Position numbers and translations under genes: made by a program
Source of the DNA: Candidatus Mycoplasma liparidae
Lineage (GTDB): Bacteria > Bacillota_I > Bacilli_A > Mycoplasmatales > Mycoplasmoidaceae
Direction: 5' to 3'
Length of the DNA stretch: 64,000 nucleotides
Assembly (NCBI GenBank): GCA_009884515.1
Contig: RHHX01000002.1
Location: 1 to 64,000 of the forward strand
Notes under the pieces: model-generated
Told to the model about the DNA's origin: nothing
What the model saw: only the letters and a program-made list of their open reading frames with translations
Databases searched by the model: none
Shown here: piece by piece, positions 1-10,125 of the stretch
Position numbering within the stretch: the stretch's first letter is position 1
How the letters are laid out: each line of letters opens with the position of its first letter

Positions 1-828
1 GATGACATTAATCTTGAAATAAAAGCTATAATAAAAAAATTAGATACTGATTTCTTGGTTGATATTAATCAAAATGAAGAAATATCTGATGAGTTATTTA
101 GTTCTGAATATCTAAAACATTTTTCTCTAGCTATGGTAAGTAATTCAAAATTATTTGCAAAGGAATTTCAATCATTAATAACAATTATTAATCAAGAATT
201 TCCAAATTATGTAAAAGTAGAAGAAATATATCTGCTTTGAGATCTATTTTTTAATAACATTAAAAATACATCTAAAAATGAGTTTAAAGATATTATTGGA
301 AATATTCTAAAAGAAAGAGATGAATTAATAGATAATCTAATTGATTTATCATCTGAAATAAACAATATTGATATTTCTAACAATACAAATGAATTACCTT
401 ATGAATCAATATCTGAATTTACTAGTTTGATAGAAAAAACTACTCAAAATAATATAACTATTTCATCAGAAATTTTTGAATTTCAAAAATTATGATTTGA
501 AAAATCTAGTATGATTTCAATATTACAAAATATAAAATCTAATTCTTTTGAATTTTTAAAACCTGTTTTTAAAGAACAAATAATGAATATTTTTAATGCT
601 TTAATTTTAGAGAATAAAGAAGAAAAAATAAAACTAATTAATGAAATAATTAAAGAATCTAAAAAACAAAAATTATCTTTAATTAAGGATATTGAAGCAA
701 GTTTTGAAGAGCTTTATCAAATAAGAAAATCAATTTCTACAATCAATTCTGAATTTCCTATTTCACAAAAAGTAATATCAGAATTAGATCTAATAATATA
801 TGAAAAAATCATTAGATTGCTATCATAG
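1..828 (+). CDS. Hypothetical protein, 5' end outside window
   Basis: The frame is open from base 1 to TAG at 826-828 once TGA at 238 and 493 is read as Trp, giving at least 275 residues; the true start lies upstream. The product is rich in Ile, Glu, Lys and Asn. It looks mostly helical, with Lys/Glu-rich stretches near the C-terminus that could form coiled coil. I see no signal peptide, membrane segment or catalytic motif in the visible part. A shortened copy of the first ~32 bases recurs at 1463-1494, so this gene may belong to a duplicated family. Function is unknown; that it is coding is well supported by the long open frame in AT-rich DNA. Confidence 0.7.
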
Positions 829-1012
829 TTAATATATTATAAATATTATTTTTTTCAAATAGTCATATGGTTTTTATATATGCAACACTATTATTTTTAT
901 TATGATTCTTAAATTTTTCTAATTCATCAGTTTTATTTATTTTTCTTAATGATATATAATAATAATAAATAAAGAAAAGTTGTAACAAATGCTATTAAAA
1001 TACGTGAATGGT

Positions 1013-1061
1013 AATTAAAGAAAAAGAACAAGTTAAAATAACTTGTTCTTTTTCTTTAATT
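1013..1061. terminator. Perfect 22-bp hairpin, bidirectional terminator
   Basis: Bases 1013-1034 are exactly complementary to 1040-1061 around a 5-nt loop. The stem is A-rich on one arm and T-rich on the other, so it can end transcription from either side. It lies between the 3' end of the first gene and that of the minus-strand YbjQ-like gene. Confidence 0.75.
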
Positions 1062-1069
1062 ATCATTAT

Positions 1070-1345
1070 CTAATCAATAAATTTTACTAGTACTCCTGTT
1101 ATTAATCCCATAGTTTCTTTTTTTGGGAGTATAATTTTCAAATCAATAATTGCATCAATTTCAATAGGACCATTATCATCTTCTAATAAATTAGCTTTTT
1201 CTATCAACATAGTTTTAACTTCATCAAATTTTTTTAAAATTATGCCTTCCTTTAAAGTCAAGTGTATTAAATCAATTATTTCATATGCCTTTCCTGGCAA
1301 ATTATTTATTGTAGTAATTATTATTTTTTTATTTTGATTCATCAT
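1070..1345 (-). CDS. YbjQ/UPF0145-like small protein
   Basis: This 91-residue protein opens with a hydrophobic strand and then a 'TTINNLPGK' stretch. That resembles the start of the YbjQ/UPF0145 (putative heavy-metal-binding) family, in which 'TT..N..G' is followed by helices and a 'GADAI..' strand; here the later strand reads 'IEIDAIIDLKIIL'. The length (family about 100-110) fits a slightly shortened member. Its biochemical role is not established in general. The gene stands alone between a strong terminator and a ~245-nt spacer. The family assignment is by eye and tentative; the coding call is firmer. Confidence 0.5.
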   Translation of the reverse strand: MMNQNKKIIITTINNLPGKAYEIIDLIHLTLKEGIILKKFDEVKTMLIEKANLLEDDNGPIEIDAIIDLKIILPKKETMGLITGVLVKFID

Positions 1346-1462
1346 ATTTATATTTTCCTTATAATATTAATTTAATCATTTTTTAACATTTTATTAATTC
1401 TTTTGATGAAAAAGCATTAAATATAATACCTATTACCTATTTTTATAAAATATCTTTTTCTA

Positions 1463-1494
1463 ATGACATTAATCTTAAAATAAAAGCAATAAAA
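1463..1494 (+). repeat. Short repeat of the window's first bases
   Basis: About 32 bases starting ATGACATTAATCTT match bases 2-33 with only a few changes. The copy at the window start lies inside the first gene; this one is in the non-coding spacer 1346-1590, which otherwise shows nothing recognisable. It is probably a leftover of a duplicated gene. Confidence 0.5.
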
Positions 1495-1590
1495 ATTAAT
1501 TAAATTAATATTTTAGCTAAAAAATATTAGATGAAGTTCTTTCAATTTTATAAAAGGTGGTTTTAATAGAAAAATATGAATAAAAATAAA

Positions 1591-2271
1591 TTATTCAAAT
1601 TGATTAATAATTTTTTCTTGAGTAATCAATCTGTGAAAAACAAGATTTATACCTTCAAATAATTTTATTACATCTTTTTTGTCATCACTTTTATATATCA
1701 TTCTTGAAGAATGGGCACCTTCATTACCTATATTTTTCAAATTTTTTAAAAAATTTGTTATATTTTTTCCTAATTCTTTCTTAACTTCTTCTTTTTTTAA
1801 AATGTTACCTAAATATTCATTTGGCAGATCAAATTTATTTCTTAAAAATTTTTCTAAAATTGTTCTTAATAATGCTGCTGCTGCTTTTGGAGAATCCTCA
1901 AAAATTAGTCCTGCTTCTTTATAAATGATTAGATAATCGTCTAAAATATCTTCATTAGGAAGTGGTGAAGAGGAAAATTTAGGATGAATCATTTTGGTTT
2001 CAGATTCAATTCTATATGGAACAACTTTAATATTATTTTTAGATATTTTAGATCATATAATTAATCTATAACAATTAGCACATTTTTGAAAAATAAATAC
2101 TTCATATACTTCATAATTTTCAGAATTATTTGATTCTAGTTTTATTAAACTATCATTACTAATTTCTATTATTTTTTTATTTATTATATCAATTATTGTT
2201 GAAATTTTATTACAATGAGGACATGTAAAATAATTTGATTTTATATTTGGTTCTATATATTTTTCAGTCAT
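1591..2271 (-). CDS. DUF4145-domain protein with N-terminal zinc ribbon
   Basis: Reading TGA at 2053-2055 as Trp joins two open segments into one 226-residue protein. Residues about 16-72 carry CPHC and CANC pairs, as in a zinc ribbon. The C-terminal half has the DUF4145 signature: 'YKEAG' helix, 'AAAALLRTILEKFLRN', then 'NIGNEGAHSS'. DUF4145 occurs in stand-alone proteins and in restriction- or defence-associated proteins, and its activity is unknown. It has no obvious partner here; the relaxase gene lies ~440 nt away on the other strand, so it may be cargo of that element. The DUF4145 call is fairly secure; a defence role is only inference. Confidence 0.75.
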
Positions 2272-2490
2272 GTTTTCTTCCCTTATTATGATAATTTATA
2301 ATATTTTATTATACCTTTTACAATTGTTTTTTAAAAAATAATTGTAAAAAAATCATAGGAATTTGGGTACAAATTACCTTGATATTTTTGACTAAAATAA
2401 GTACTTTTTTAATACAATTAAAAAAAGACTTTTTGTGAGCAAAATAAGACTTTTTCGAAGGAACACATTATTGTGAGGTCAAAAAGTTAC

Positions 2491-2527
2491 GTATATGTAA
2501 TAAATAATTATTTATTTATACATATAC
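2491..2527. repeat. AT-rich imperfect inverted repeat upstream of the relaxase
   Basis: GTATATGTA at 2491-2499 pairs with TACATATAC at 2519-2527, and the inner bases continue to pair with a small bulge. It lies in the 2272-2707 gene-free spacer, about 70 nt before a GC-rich hairpin. The same spacer has the 10-mer AAGACTTTTT twice near 2430-2455. It could be a plasmid-type iteron or transfer-origin region. Confidence 0.5.
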
Positions 2528-2569
2528 TTTTATCCTGTTTATTTAATGCACTATTTATCAGCGTACAAG

Positions 2570-2625
2570 AAAGCGAGAGAAATTTATTTCTAGAGCGTCG
2601 GCGCAAGAGCGCCACACAATCAACA
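2570..2625 (+). other. Candidate transfer origin (oriT) with GC-rich hairpin
   Basis: GGCGC-AAGA-GCGCC at 2600-2613 is a perfect GC-only stem in a genome where such sequence is very rare. The flanks (AGCGTC before, ACACAATC after) are also unusually GC-rich. It lies ~95 nt upstream of the relaxase start, where oriT nick regions usually sit. The nick site cannot be identified by eye. The rest of the 2272-2707 spacer holds the AT-rich inverted repeat and no convincing gene. Confidence 0.45.
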
Positions 2626-2707
2626 AAAATTTATGTTATAAATAATTGTTACTTCAAAAATGAAATATGTTATTTTAAAAATTTATTTTTAGAATTGTAT
2701 TTTATTT

Positions 2708-4063
2708 ATGTCCATTCCTAATCAATCAAAACCATATTTTGATTACAAATGAAAAAGACCAGAATCCGAAAATTTTGAAAGATCTTTTTCTAGAGTTCAA
2801 TTAATAAAAAATTCTTCAACTGAATGAAATTTTTATGCAAATGGATTTAAAAAATATATATCAAGTCACCAAGACCTTTTGACTGAAAAACAAATTCAAG
2901 AATTTACATTTACTACAAAAAATTTAAAAGCACAAGACAACTATATCAGTTACATGAATAGACCTAATGCTTTGACTAAAAAAGATTTAAACAATCAGGA
3001 ATTAATTTGAGAATATTCGAATAAATATATTTATGATGGTCAATCTGCTATCTCGAATAAAACATCTAGAAAATCTAGATTTCAATTATTGGAACTTGAA
3101 AAAGTTTCTCAAGTTTATAAAAAATCTCACATTTGATCAATTATTATTTCTGAAAAAGATTTTCAGATGGGAGATATCCTTTTTGAGCATCAGCATAAAA
3201 TAGTTGATAGATATTTAAGAGCTATATTTGATTTCCCAGTTAATGCTGTTGTTTCTATGCATAGAAACACCAATCACCCTCATATCCACATTATGGCTTA
3301 TCAGGATGTTAAAACTCCTGTTAAACAAATTAAACAGTTTCATAAAATCTCTAAACAAAAATTAGCATTAGGTAAAAAATCTTATTCGATGCTTTTGGAA
3401 AATAATCATAAATTTTTTCAGAAAATACTAGATGAAAAAAATAAAACACAACAAAGCTTTAAAGAACATTTTATCGGTGAAAAATTAGAAAGATATTTTT
3501 TTGATGAATTTAAAAAACTTTCTGAAATGAATAAATTTGAATTTTCAAGATTAGAAAAACCTGAAAAAATATTAGTCGAAAATTTAGTTAAGAAAATTTT
3601 AGAATTACCTACTAATGATAAAGAGCTGCAAAAATTTCAACAAGAATATCGACATTGAAATAAAGTTTGTGATGATTCATATTTAGCAATAGCTAAATTT
3701 AAAAATAAAGATAATAGAACAGCATCATTTGAGAAATTAGATCAATATAGAAATGAAGTTAGAATTAAGCAAAATAATCAAATTTTAAAAGCTGTTAAAA
3801 ATTATAAATTTTCAAAAACAGATTTTTCTAATGAAAACACTGCTGCATTTATGAAGAAAAGATTAAATTTTACAAAACCAAAATATGTTGCATTCAGAAA
3901 TGATACTTTTAAGGAAACCGCTAATAATTTAAAAACCTTAAAGTTAGTTAATTGAGAAATTGATAATAAATACAAAAAAAACCAAACAATATCAAAAAAA
4001 GGACTAAAAAAATGGAATCAAGAAAAAAGAATAATTTTTTTTCACTATCAGAAAATGAGCTAG
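2708..4063 (+). CDS. MobL-like relaxase
   Basis: The frame runs from ATG 2708 to TAG 4061-4063 with several TGA codons read as Trp, giving 451 residues. A 'YISYMNRPNA' motif lies near residue 79. The three-histidine metal site is visible as 'HRNTNHPHIHIM' near residues 181-192. Both are typical of HUH relaxases of the MobL/MobP type in Firmicutes, which nick one strand at oriT and pilot it into a recipient. The C-terminal half is Lys-rich and helical and lacks recognisable helicase motifs. A candidate oriT hairpin lies just upstream. The last 52 nt overlap the next gene. UGA codons inside suggest long residence in a UGA=Trp host. Relaxase identity is likely; the exact MOB family is less sure. 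Confidence 0.72.
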
Positions 4064-4341
4064 AACTAATCATCATTAAATTATTTAATACTTTTGAAGT
4101 TAAAACTAATTCAAAGAATGAAGATACTAAATTATTAAAATTATTTTCTAATGATTTAAAGAATTTTTATAATATTGATATTTCAAAATTTCCTAAAAAA
4201 GAAAACGAAGAATTTATTAGTTACTTTAAAAATTTCCTAAAAAATAAATTAATTGATTTTCCAGAACAAACAATTGGATTAAAAAGTGAAAAAAAGATAA
4301 ATTTAGAGTCAATAATAAGAAAACATAAAAATGGACAATAA
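4012..4341 (+). CDS. Small Lys-rich protein after the relaxase
   Basis: The gene encodes 109 residues, starting inside the relaxase 3' end (52-nt overlap) and ending 3 nt before the next ATG. The protein is helical and rich in Lys, Asn and Glu, with no signal peptide or membrane segment. Translational coupling to the relaxase suggests an accessory mobilisation role, such as a relaxosome protein, but no known family is recognisable. An alternative is an unrelated cargo gene. Confidence 0.6.
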   Translation: MESRKKNNFFSLSENELELIIIKLFNTFEVKTNSKNEDTKLLKLFSNDLKNFYNIDISKFPKKENEEFISYFKNFLKNKLIDFPEQTIGLKSEKKINLESIIRKHKNGQ

Positions 4342-4344
4342 AAT

Positions 4345-5403
4345 ATGAAAAAAATAATAAATTATAAAAAGTTTATTTTCATAATAATAATTCCACTTCT
4401 ACTGATATTTAGCTCAAATTCATTCTTATTAAAAAATCAAAATATAAATACTGCTTTCACATTTCAACAGAAGCAAAATGAATTAATTACTGATCCGTTA
4501 ATCTTAAATTCATTTAACTGAACTTCTATTCTGAATTCAGTAGAAAAATATTCTCAAATTTATAAAAATTTAAATGAATTAGAAATTTTAAAATCTGATT
4601 GAAAAAATGTTAAAAACAATGAATCCATATTTTTGAATGAAAATAAAATTATTGAATTGAATAAAGTATTTATAGACAAATCTAATTTTTTTAATACTTT
4701 TACTGATTACAATTTATCTTTTGAAACTCAAAATTTAACAAAGGAAAATTCTCCTTTAAATACAATTATTAATTTTAAACAAATAGAATTCTTTTTAGAT
4801 ATGTTGTTAAATTTTTTTATTGAAACATCAATTCCATCAAATGTATATAAATTTAATAATGAAAATGCTATGGCATTTTCATTTAATGATGCTTCTAGAG
4901 GTAATCCAGAACTTATTCAATTTTCAAAGAATTTTGAAAATATATTTAAAACTCCAGCAACTTTTAAAGTTACTGATTTTGATGAACCTCTTCCTTCAGA
5001 TTATTTTATCTATCAATTTTCAGATACTTTTAAAGCAAATTTTAATTTTATAACAGATGGTAATAAAAATATTGTTTTGTTTGAGTCCAAAGCTAGCCCT
5101 GGAACAATTCCTATTTTTGGTTCAATATCAATTTTTTTGAATGATGATGTAATCAATACTACAAATAGTTTGCTTTTTGAAAATGTAAATAATTCTTTAA
5201 AAGAAACAAATAGTTTTTTAACTTTGTTAAATACTGCTGAAAAAGAATTAGAATCTGATCCTTTAAATTCTCAAAACTTTTTAAATAGTGCCAATTTAAT
5301 AATGATAATCGTCTTACCAATCGAAATATTACTAATTTTGTTTTTATCAATTCTTTTATTTAAAAAGAAAATTGCTCCTAATTCTAAAAAAACTAAATTC
5401 TAG
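4345..5403 (+). CDS. Membrane-anchored extracellular protein
   Basis: ATG 4345 follows the previous stop by 3 nt. Reading TGA as Trp at three N-terminal positions joins the segments into 352 residues. Residues 5-27 are a hydrophobic signal/anchor after a Lys-rich start. The middle is a polar, Asn/Ser/Phe-rich extracytoplasmic domain without repeats. Residues about 314-340 form a second membrane span, followed by a Lys-rich cytoplasmic tail. No lipobox Cys is present. Its place at the end of the relaxase cluster suggests the three genes are co-transcribed, perhaps as parts of one mobilisable element. No family is recognised. Confidence 0.7.
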
Positions 5404-5409
5404 AAAGTT

Positions 5410-5452
5410 AAATTAGAATCATTTATTATAGGGATGAGTTAATCATTTGGTA
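5410..5452 (+). pseudogene. FtsY C-terminal tail remnant (copy 1)
   Basis: A short stretch here reads LESFIIGMS-stop-SFGK and matches the longer FtsY-like remnant ending at 7188. The rest of the gene-free stretch 5404-5755 carries further bases resembling those after the second remnant (around 5690-5730 versus 7195-7230), but no open frame. It appears to be a degraded copy of the same duplicated block. Confidence 0.5.
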
Positions 5453-5755
5453 AGTAAAGATGAATGAAATTAAAGAAATAAATGAACTAATAGTTCTTTT
5501 TAATTTTTATTAAGATTTGTTAACAGCAAAATAAAAAAATTTTTTATTCTCTTTTATTTTGACGATTTATCTTTAAATGAAATAACTTAAAATAAAGAAG
5601 TTTCAAAAAACGCTGTTAATGATTTTTTGAATAAAACAATTGTTATTTTAAAGAATTATGAAAAAAATTTGAACAAAGATTGGAAACATATGAAAAATTG
5701 ATGATAAATTAATTGTTGATCAACTTTTTAAAATCTCTCTTACGTTTTAAAAAGT

Positions 5756-6892
5756 TTATTCTTCGGTTTTAGATTTAATTGAACCCTGAGTTTTTTTACG
5801 ATAAATTCAGATTCCACCAACAATTAAACCAGCTAATAAAAGAACACCACCACCAACAAAAGATCCTGTGATAAGACCCACATTATCATTAGTAGACACA
5901 AGATAAATTATTTCTAATTTATCAACAACAATTCCTCAATAAGTAGCTTTAGTATTATTTATTTCAACACTATATGTTAATTTAATTCCGCCATCAATTA
6001 TGCCTTTTGTTCCTTTGAAGGCATTTTCACCAATATTTATTGCAGCACGTAAATCAATAGAAGTTAAACCAATTGCTCCTCAAAAAGCACCATCACCAAT
6101 ATTTATTACATAAGGTAAATCAATAGAAGTTAAACTAGTTGCTCCATTAAAAGCATTAGCACCAATATTTATTACATCAGGTAAATTAATTGAAGTTAAA
6201 CTAGTTGCTCCACTAAAAGCACTACTGCCAATACTTGTTGCAGCAGGTAAATGAATAGAAGTTAAACTAGTTGCTCCTTCAAAAGCACTACTGCCAATAC
6301 TTGTTGCAGCACGTAAATCAATAGTAGTTAAACTAGTTGCTCCACTAAAAGCACTAGCACCAATATTTATTATAGCAGGTAAATCAATTGTAGTTAAACT
6401 AGTTGCATTAGCAAACATAGACTTACCAATACTTGTTGCACCAGGTAAATTAATTGAAGTTAAACTAGTTGCTCATCAAAAAACACTCATACCAAAACTT
6501 GTTGCAGCAGGAAAATCAATAGAAGTTAAACTAGTTGCACTTGAAAAAGCAAACATACCAATTGTTTTAACAGTATCTGGTAAAACAATTGTTTTTAATT
6601 TAAGTTCACTTTGAAAAGCATAATCACCAATACTAGTATAACCAATAAAATCATTTGCTACTAAATTACCATCTCAATTTAATCCCTTACTTTCAATAAG
6701 CAGATCAGCATCAGCTTTAGTAAATATTTTTTCTATTTTAGAAGTATTTCTTGATTCTATACTTGATGAAGTGTTTTTATTTAAAGTTAGCTTTGTATTA
6801 TTACTTAATAAGGTAATTGGTAATAAAATTGAAAGAAATGCACCTCCTAATAAAACTGATAATAACGTTGTTTTCTTAGTAATTTTATTCAT
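5756..6892 (-). CDS. BspA-type LRR surface protein A
   Basis: The gene encodes 378 residues. The start is fixed by AAAGGAG eight bases upstream. Residues about 7-29 are a signal/anchor segment ending in a short Asn/Ser/Thr region. Residues about 70-310 hold tandem ~23-residue repeats of the 'TSLTSIDLPAATSIG..AF' type, the LRR_5 fold of BspA and Treponema proteins. A hydrophobic span near 335-360 ends in 'IYRKK' and a short basic tail. The predicted topology is anchored, with LRRs outside the cell. In other bacteria such proteins bind host or matrix ligands. The first ~70 codons and the C-terminal anchor are almost shared with two neighbours, favouring recombination among them. TGA is read as Trp at several sites. 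Confidence 0.85.
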
Positions 6893-6999
6893 TTAATTCT
6901 CCTTTGATTAAAACTATATTTATAATATTAACATATATACATATAACCAAGATATTCTATTAATTTGTAAAATTAATAGAAACCAGATATTAGATCAAA

Positions 7000-7188
7000 A
7001 TCTAATGAAAAAATTATTAAACAATTAGGACATTATGGTTCAACTTCAAAAGATAAAATCATTATTAGTATTAATGATATTTTTAAAATTCCTGTTAAAT
7101 TTATCGGTGTTGGTGAAAAATAGATGATTTATATTCTTTTGACTTAGAATCATATATTATTGGTATGAGTCAATCATTTGACAAGTAA
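7000..7188 (+). pseudogene. ftsY: FtsY C-terminal remnant (copy 2), frameshifted
   Basis: The translation reads 'IPVKFIGVGEK', then after a missing A in a short A-run continues 'IDDLYSFDLESYIIGMS'. This is the conserved C-terminus of the signal-recognition-particle receptor FtsY. About 60 residues are left, with no G-domain. It fills most of the gene-free stretch 6893-7327. Similar decayed bases occur near 5410, so this tail has been copied together with the LRR genes. A functional ftsY must exist elsewhere. Confidence 0.7.
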
Positions 7189-7327
7189 AAATATATGAAA
7201 AATGATGATTAATTAATTGCTAATGAACTTTTAAAAATTTTTAAAATAGTCCTTGAAACACCTTTGTTAATTATGTAATTATTATTAATAAGTGATCAAG
7301 AAATTATTCACTTTTCTTTTTAAAAGT

Positions 7328-8188
7328 TTATTTTTCTATTTTTGATTCAATTGAACCTTGAGCTTTTTTGCGATAGATTAAAAATACTCCCCCAACTATT
7401 GTGCCAGTTAGCAGAAGAATACTAACAGAAACACCAATAATGATACCTAGATTATTATAATTAGTAGGGATAGGATTAGTGATTTTCAATTTATCAATTG
7501 TAGTTCCTCAATAAGTAGCTTTAGTATTATTTATTTCAGCACTACATGTTAATTTAATTATTGCTTTTGTCCCAATAAAAGCACTTTGACCAATAATAGT
7601 TGCAACAGGTAAATTAATTGATTTTAAACTAGTTGCCCCAGTAAAAGTTCCAGCACCTACACTTATAACACTCGGTAGATCAATATATTTTAAACTAGTT
7701 GCCCCAGTAAAAGCATTAAAACCAATACTTGTTGCAGCAGGTAAATTAATAGAAGTTAAACTAGTTGTTGCAATAAAAGCACCAACACCAACACCAGTTA
7801 CACCAGGTAAATCAATAGAAGTTAAATTAATAGCATTATAAAAAGCAAATAGACCAATTGTTTTAATAGTATTTGATAAAATGAGCGATGTTATTTTTTT
7901 ATTATGACTAAATGCATTTTCACTAATGCTACCATAATCATTAAAATCATTTGCTACTAAATTGCCATCTCAATTCAAGCCTTTACTTGCAATAAGCAGA
8001 TCAGCATCAGCTTTAGTAAATATTTTTTCTACTTTAGAAATATCTGTTAATTCTAAAATAGATGAAGTGTTTTCATTTAAAGTTATATTTTTATCATTAC
8101 TTAATAAGGTAATTGGTAATAAAATTGAAAGGAAAGTACTTCCTAATAAAACTGATAATAATGTAGTTTTCTTAGTACTTTTATTCAT
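7328..8188 (-). CDS. BspA-type LRR surface protein B
   Basis: This 286-residue paralogue of protein A has fewer LRR units, about five between residues 90 and 220. Signal/anchor at 7-29, the conserved 'KADADLLIASKGLNW' segment near 57-72, then LRRs, then a C-terminal span followed by 'IYRKKAQGS'. AAAGGAG precedes the ATG as in A. Compared with A the N-terminal 70 residues are nearly identical while the repeats diverge, the pattern expected if repeats are exchanged or deleted. TGA codes Trp at 7508 and 7970. Function is inferred to be adhesion or immune variation; no ligand can be predicted. Confidence 0.85.
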
Positions 8189-8465
8189 TTCATTCTCCTT
8201 TGATTAAAAACTCTATTTAAATATTAACATTATATATAACCAAGATATTCTATTAATATTTTAAGTATTTTAGAAGTTTAATATTTGGTTATAAAGTTAT
8301 AAAAAGAACAAAACATTACTAATAATATTTTGTTAACTAAAAGTTCTTTCACGAATATATGATTTTTAAAAATAAAAACTTAATAAATAGATCAATATTA
8401 TAACCAATCACTATTTATTTATTCTTAAGTATTTGTAATTAAACTTAAAATCTAAATTTAATAGT

Positions 8466-9194
8466 TTACTCTTCAGTTTTAGATTTAACAGAAGCCCGAG
8501 TTTTTTTAGGATTGTAGAAACTTATACTGATAGTTAAAATGATTAATAAAAGTTTAAACCCAATAAAAGCCCCAAAAACACCAAGAATAACACCTAGATT
8601 TTTAAGAGGCATAGCATGATTAATTATATCCAATTTATCAATAGTAGTTCCTCAATAAATAGTTTTATTATTATTTATTTCAATACTATATGTTAATTTA
8701 ATTCCGCCAACAATTATTCCTGTTGTCCCAGTAAAAGCATTAGCACCAATACTAGTTATACCAAGTGCATCAATAGTAGTTAAACTAGTTGATCCTTCAA
8801 AAGTACTATTACCAATACTTGTTGTTTTAGACAAATTAATAGAAGTCAAACTACTGCTTGCAAAAGAAAACACACCAATTGTTTTAATAGTATCTGATAA
8901 AGTTACTGATTTTAATTCTCGATTATTTTTAAAAGCATAATCACCAATACTAGTATAACCAATAAAATCATTTGCTACTAAATTACCATCTCAATTTAAT
9001 CCCTTACTTGCAATAAGCAGATCAGCATCAGCTTGAGTAAATTTTTTTTCTATTTTAGAAATATCAACTAATCCTATACTTGACGAAGTATTTTTATTTA
9101 AAGTTGAATTTGTATTACTTAATAATGTAATTGGTAATAAAATTGAAAGAAGGATACTTCCTAATGGAACTAATAATAGTGTTGTTTTATTCAT
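8466..9194 (-). CDS. BspA-type LRR surface protein C
   Basis: With 242 residues this is the shortest of the three clustered LRR proteins. The signal segment lacks the 'KKT' duplication of A and B (it starts MNKTTLLL). The conserved 'KFTQADADLLIASKGLNW' block follows, then only about three or four LRR units, a C-terminal span and the tail 'SVKSKTEE' shared with A. The usual 'IYRKK' stop-transfer is replaced by 'FYNPKK'. The upstream spacer has a weaker Shine-Dalgarno (AAAGGATAAT). It appears functional but reduced. The 240-nt spacer after it shows only AT-rich inverted repeats. Confidence 0.82.
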
Positions 9195-9340
9195 TTAATT
9201 ATCCTTTCATTAAAAAGTCTATTTAAGAAATGCATTATATGTAATCAAGATATTCTATTAATTTCTTTAAAAGTTGTAAAATTAGAAAACAAAATCTATT
9301 TTAAAATTTTCATTAAAGAGAGCATTTCTGATTAAAACCA

Positions 9341-9372
9341 TTAAAGATTAACTTTATAAAGTTAATCTTTAA
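9341..9372. terminator. 32-bp perfect palindrome overlapping a stop codon
   Basis: Bases 9341-9356 are exactly complementary to 9357-9372. The TAA stop of the minus-strand membrane-protein gene (9369-9371) lies within it. It probably works as an intrinsic terminator for that gene. Confidence 0.65.
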
Positions 9373-10079
9373 GTAATTTCATTAATTTGTATTGGAATTT
9401 CAATTTCAGTTTTAAATTTATCTGAATTATTATCTTCAATGTCTTTATAAGTTATAATAGATAAAACAAGACCTATAATCACAAAATGATGTAGTCATTG
9501 GAAGCATCTAATTCTCTTTTCATTTTCAAAAAAATGAAGATTTTTCTTCAATATTACATCTTTGAAAAAATCTTTTTCAGAAAAGATTTTTTCAACTGTT
9601 ATTCTATAAAATCAATATAAAATCAATGAAATAATACAGATTATAATACAAACATAAAGAATAACAAATCCAGCACTAGTTAGATGTTCAAAAATGGTTT
9701 CTGGAATTGTTCATTCCTTAGATATTAATAAAATAGAAGCAATCATTAAAGATGTACTAACTAAATTAAGAATATTCATAATAATCGGAAATAATAAATA
9801 TTTTTTCTTTAATTGATCTCAAACATACAAACTTTCATTTTTATAAAGACCTATTTGAGAAGTATCTTTTTTGCTATATTCTCGTTTTTTATCTAAAAAC
9901 ATCAAAGTAATACCCATTAGGAAAACAAATGTAAATATTCCGAAAACAATTCCCTTTTGCCTTATTTCTATATTAGGTATAAATCAATAACCTATTGCTG
10001 CACTTAAATAAATAATGATAACTACAATTCATATTATTAGAGCTATTTTTCTTTTTTTATTAATTTTATTATTTTCCAT
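9369..10079 (-). CDS. Multi-span membrane protein, cassette copy 1
   Basis: This 236-residue protein starts with a basic 'NNKINKKRK' segment and has about four hydrophobic spans (near 13-32, 42-60, 104-125 and 135-165) plus a weaker one near 205-220. TGA encodes Trp at six positions. A close paralogue lies at 11039-11719. Each follows a secreted-protein gene by about 46-73 nt on the same strand with nearly the same spacer. No transporter or enzyme motif is visible. The pairing of a secreted protein with a downstream multi-span protein is reminiscent of toxin/immunity or bacteriocin/immunity pairs. That is inference only; a two-component secreted factor with membrane partner is equally possible. 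Confidence 0.75.
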
Positions 10080-10125
10080 ATCTTACTTTTTCTATAATAT
10101 TTTTGGTAGATAAATATAAATATTT

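Noticed and set aside
2473..2721. 82-codon plus-strand open frame before the relaxase
   Set aside because: It runs across the inverted repeats and the GC hairpin, has odd composition and overlaps the relaxase start; better explained as a non-coding transfer-origin region.
8220..8465. Inverted AT-rich segments between LRR genes B and C as an insertion sequence
   Set aside because: No transposase frame and no matching terminal repeats with target duplication.
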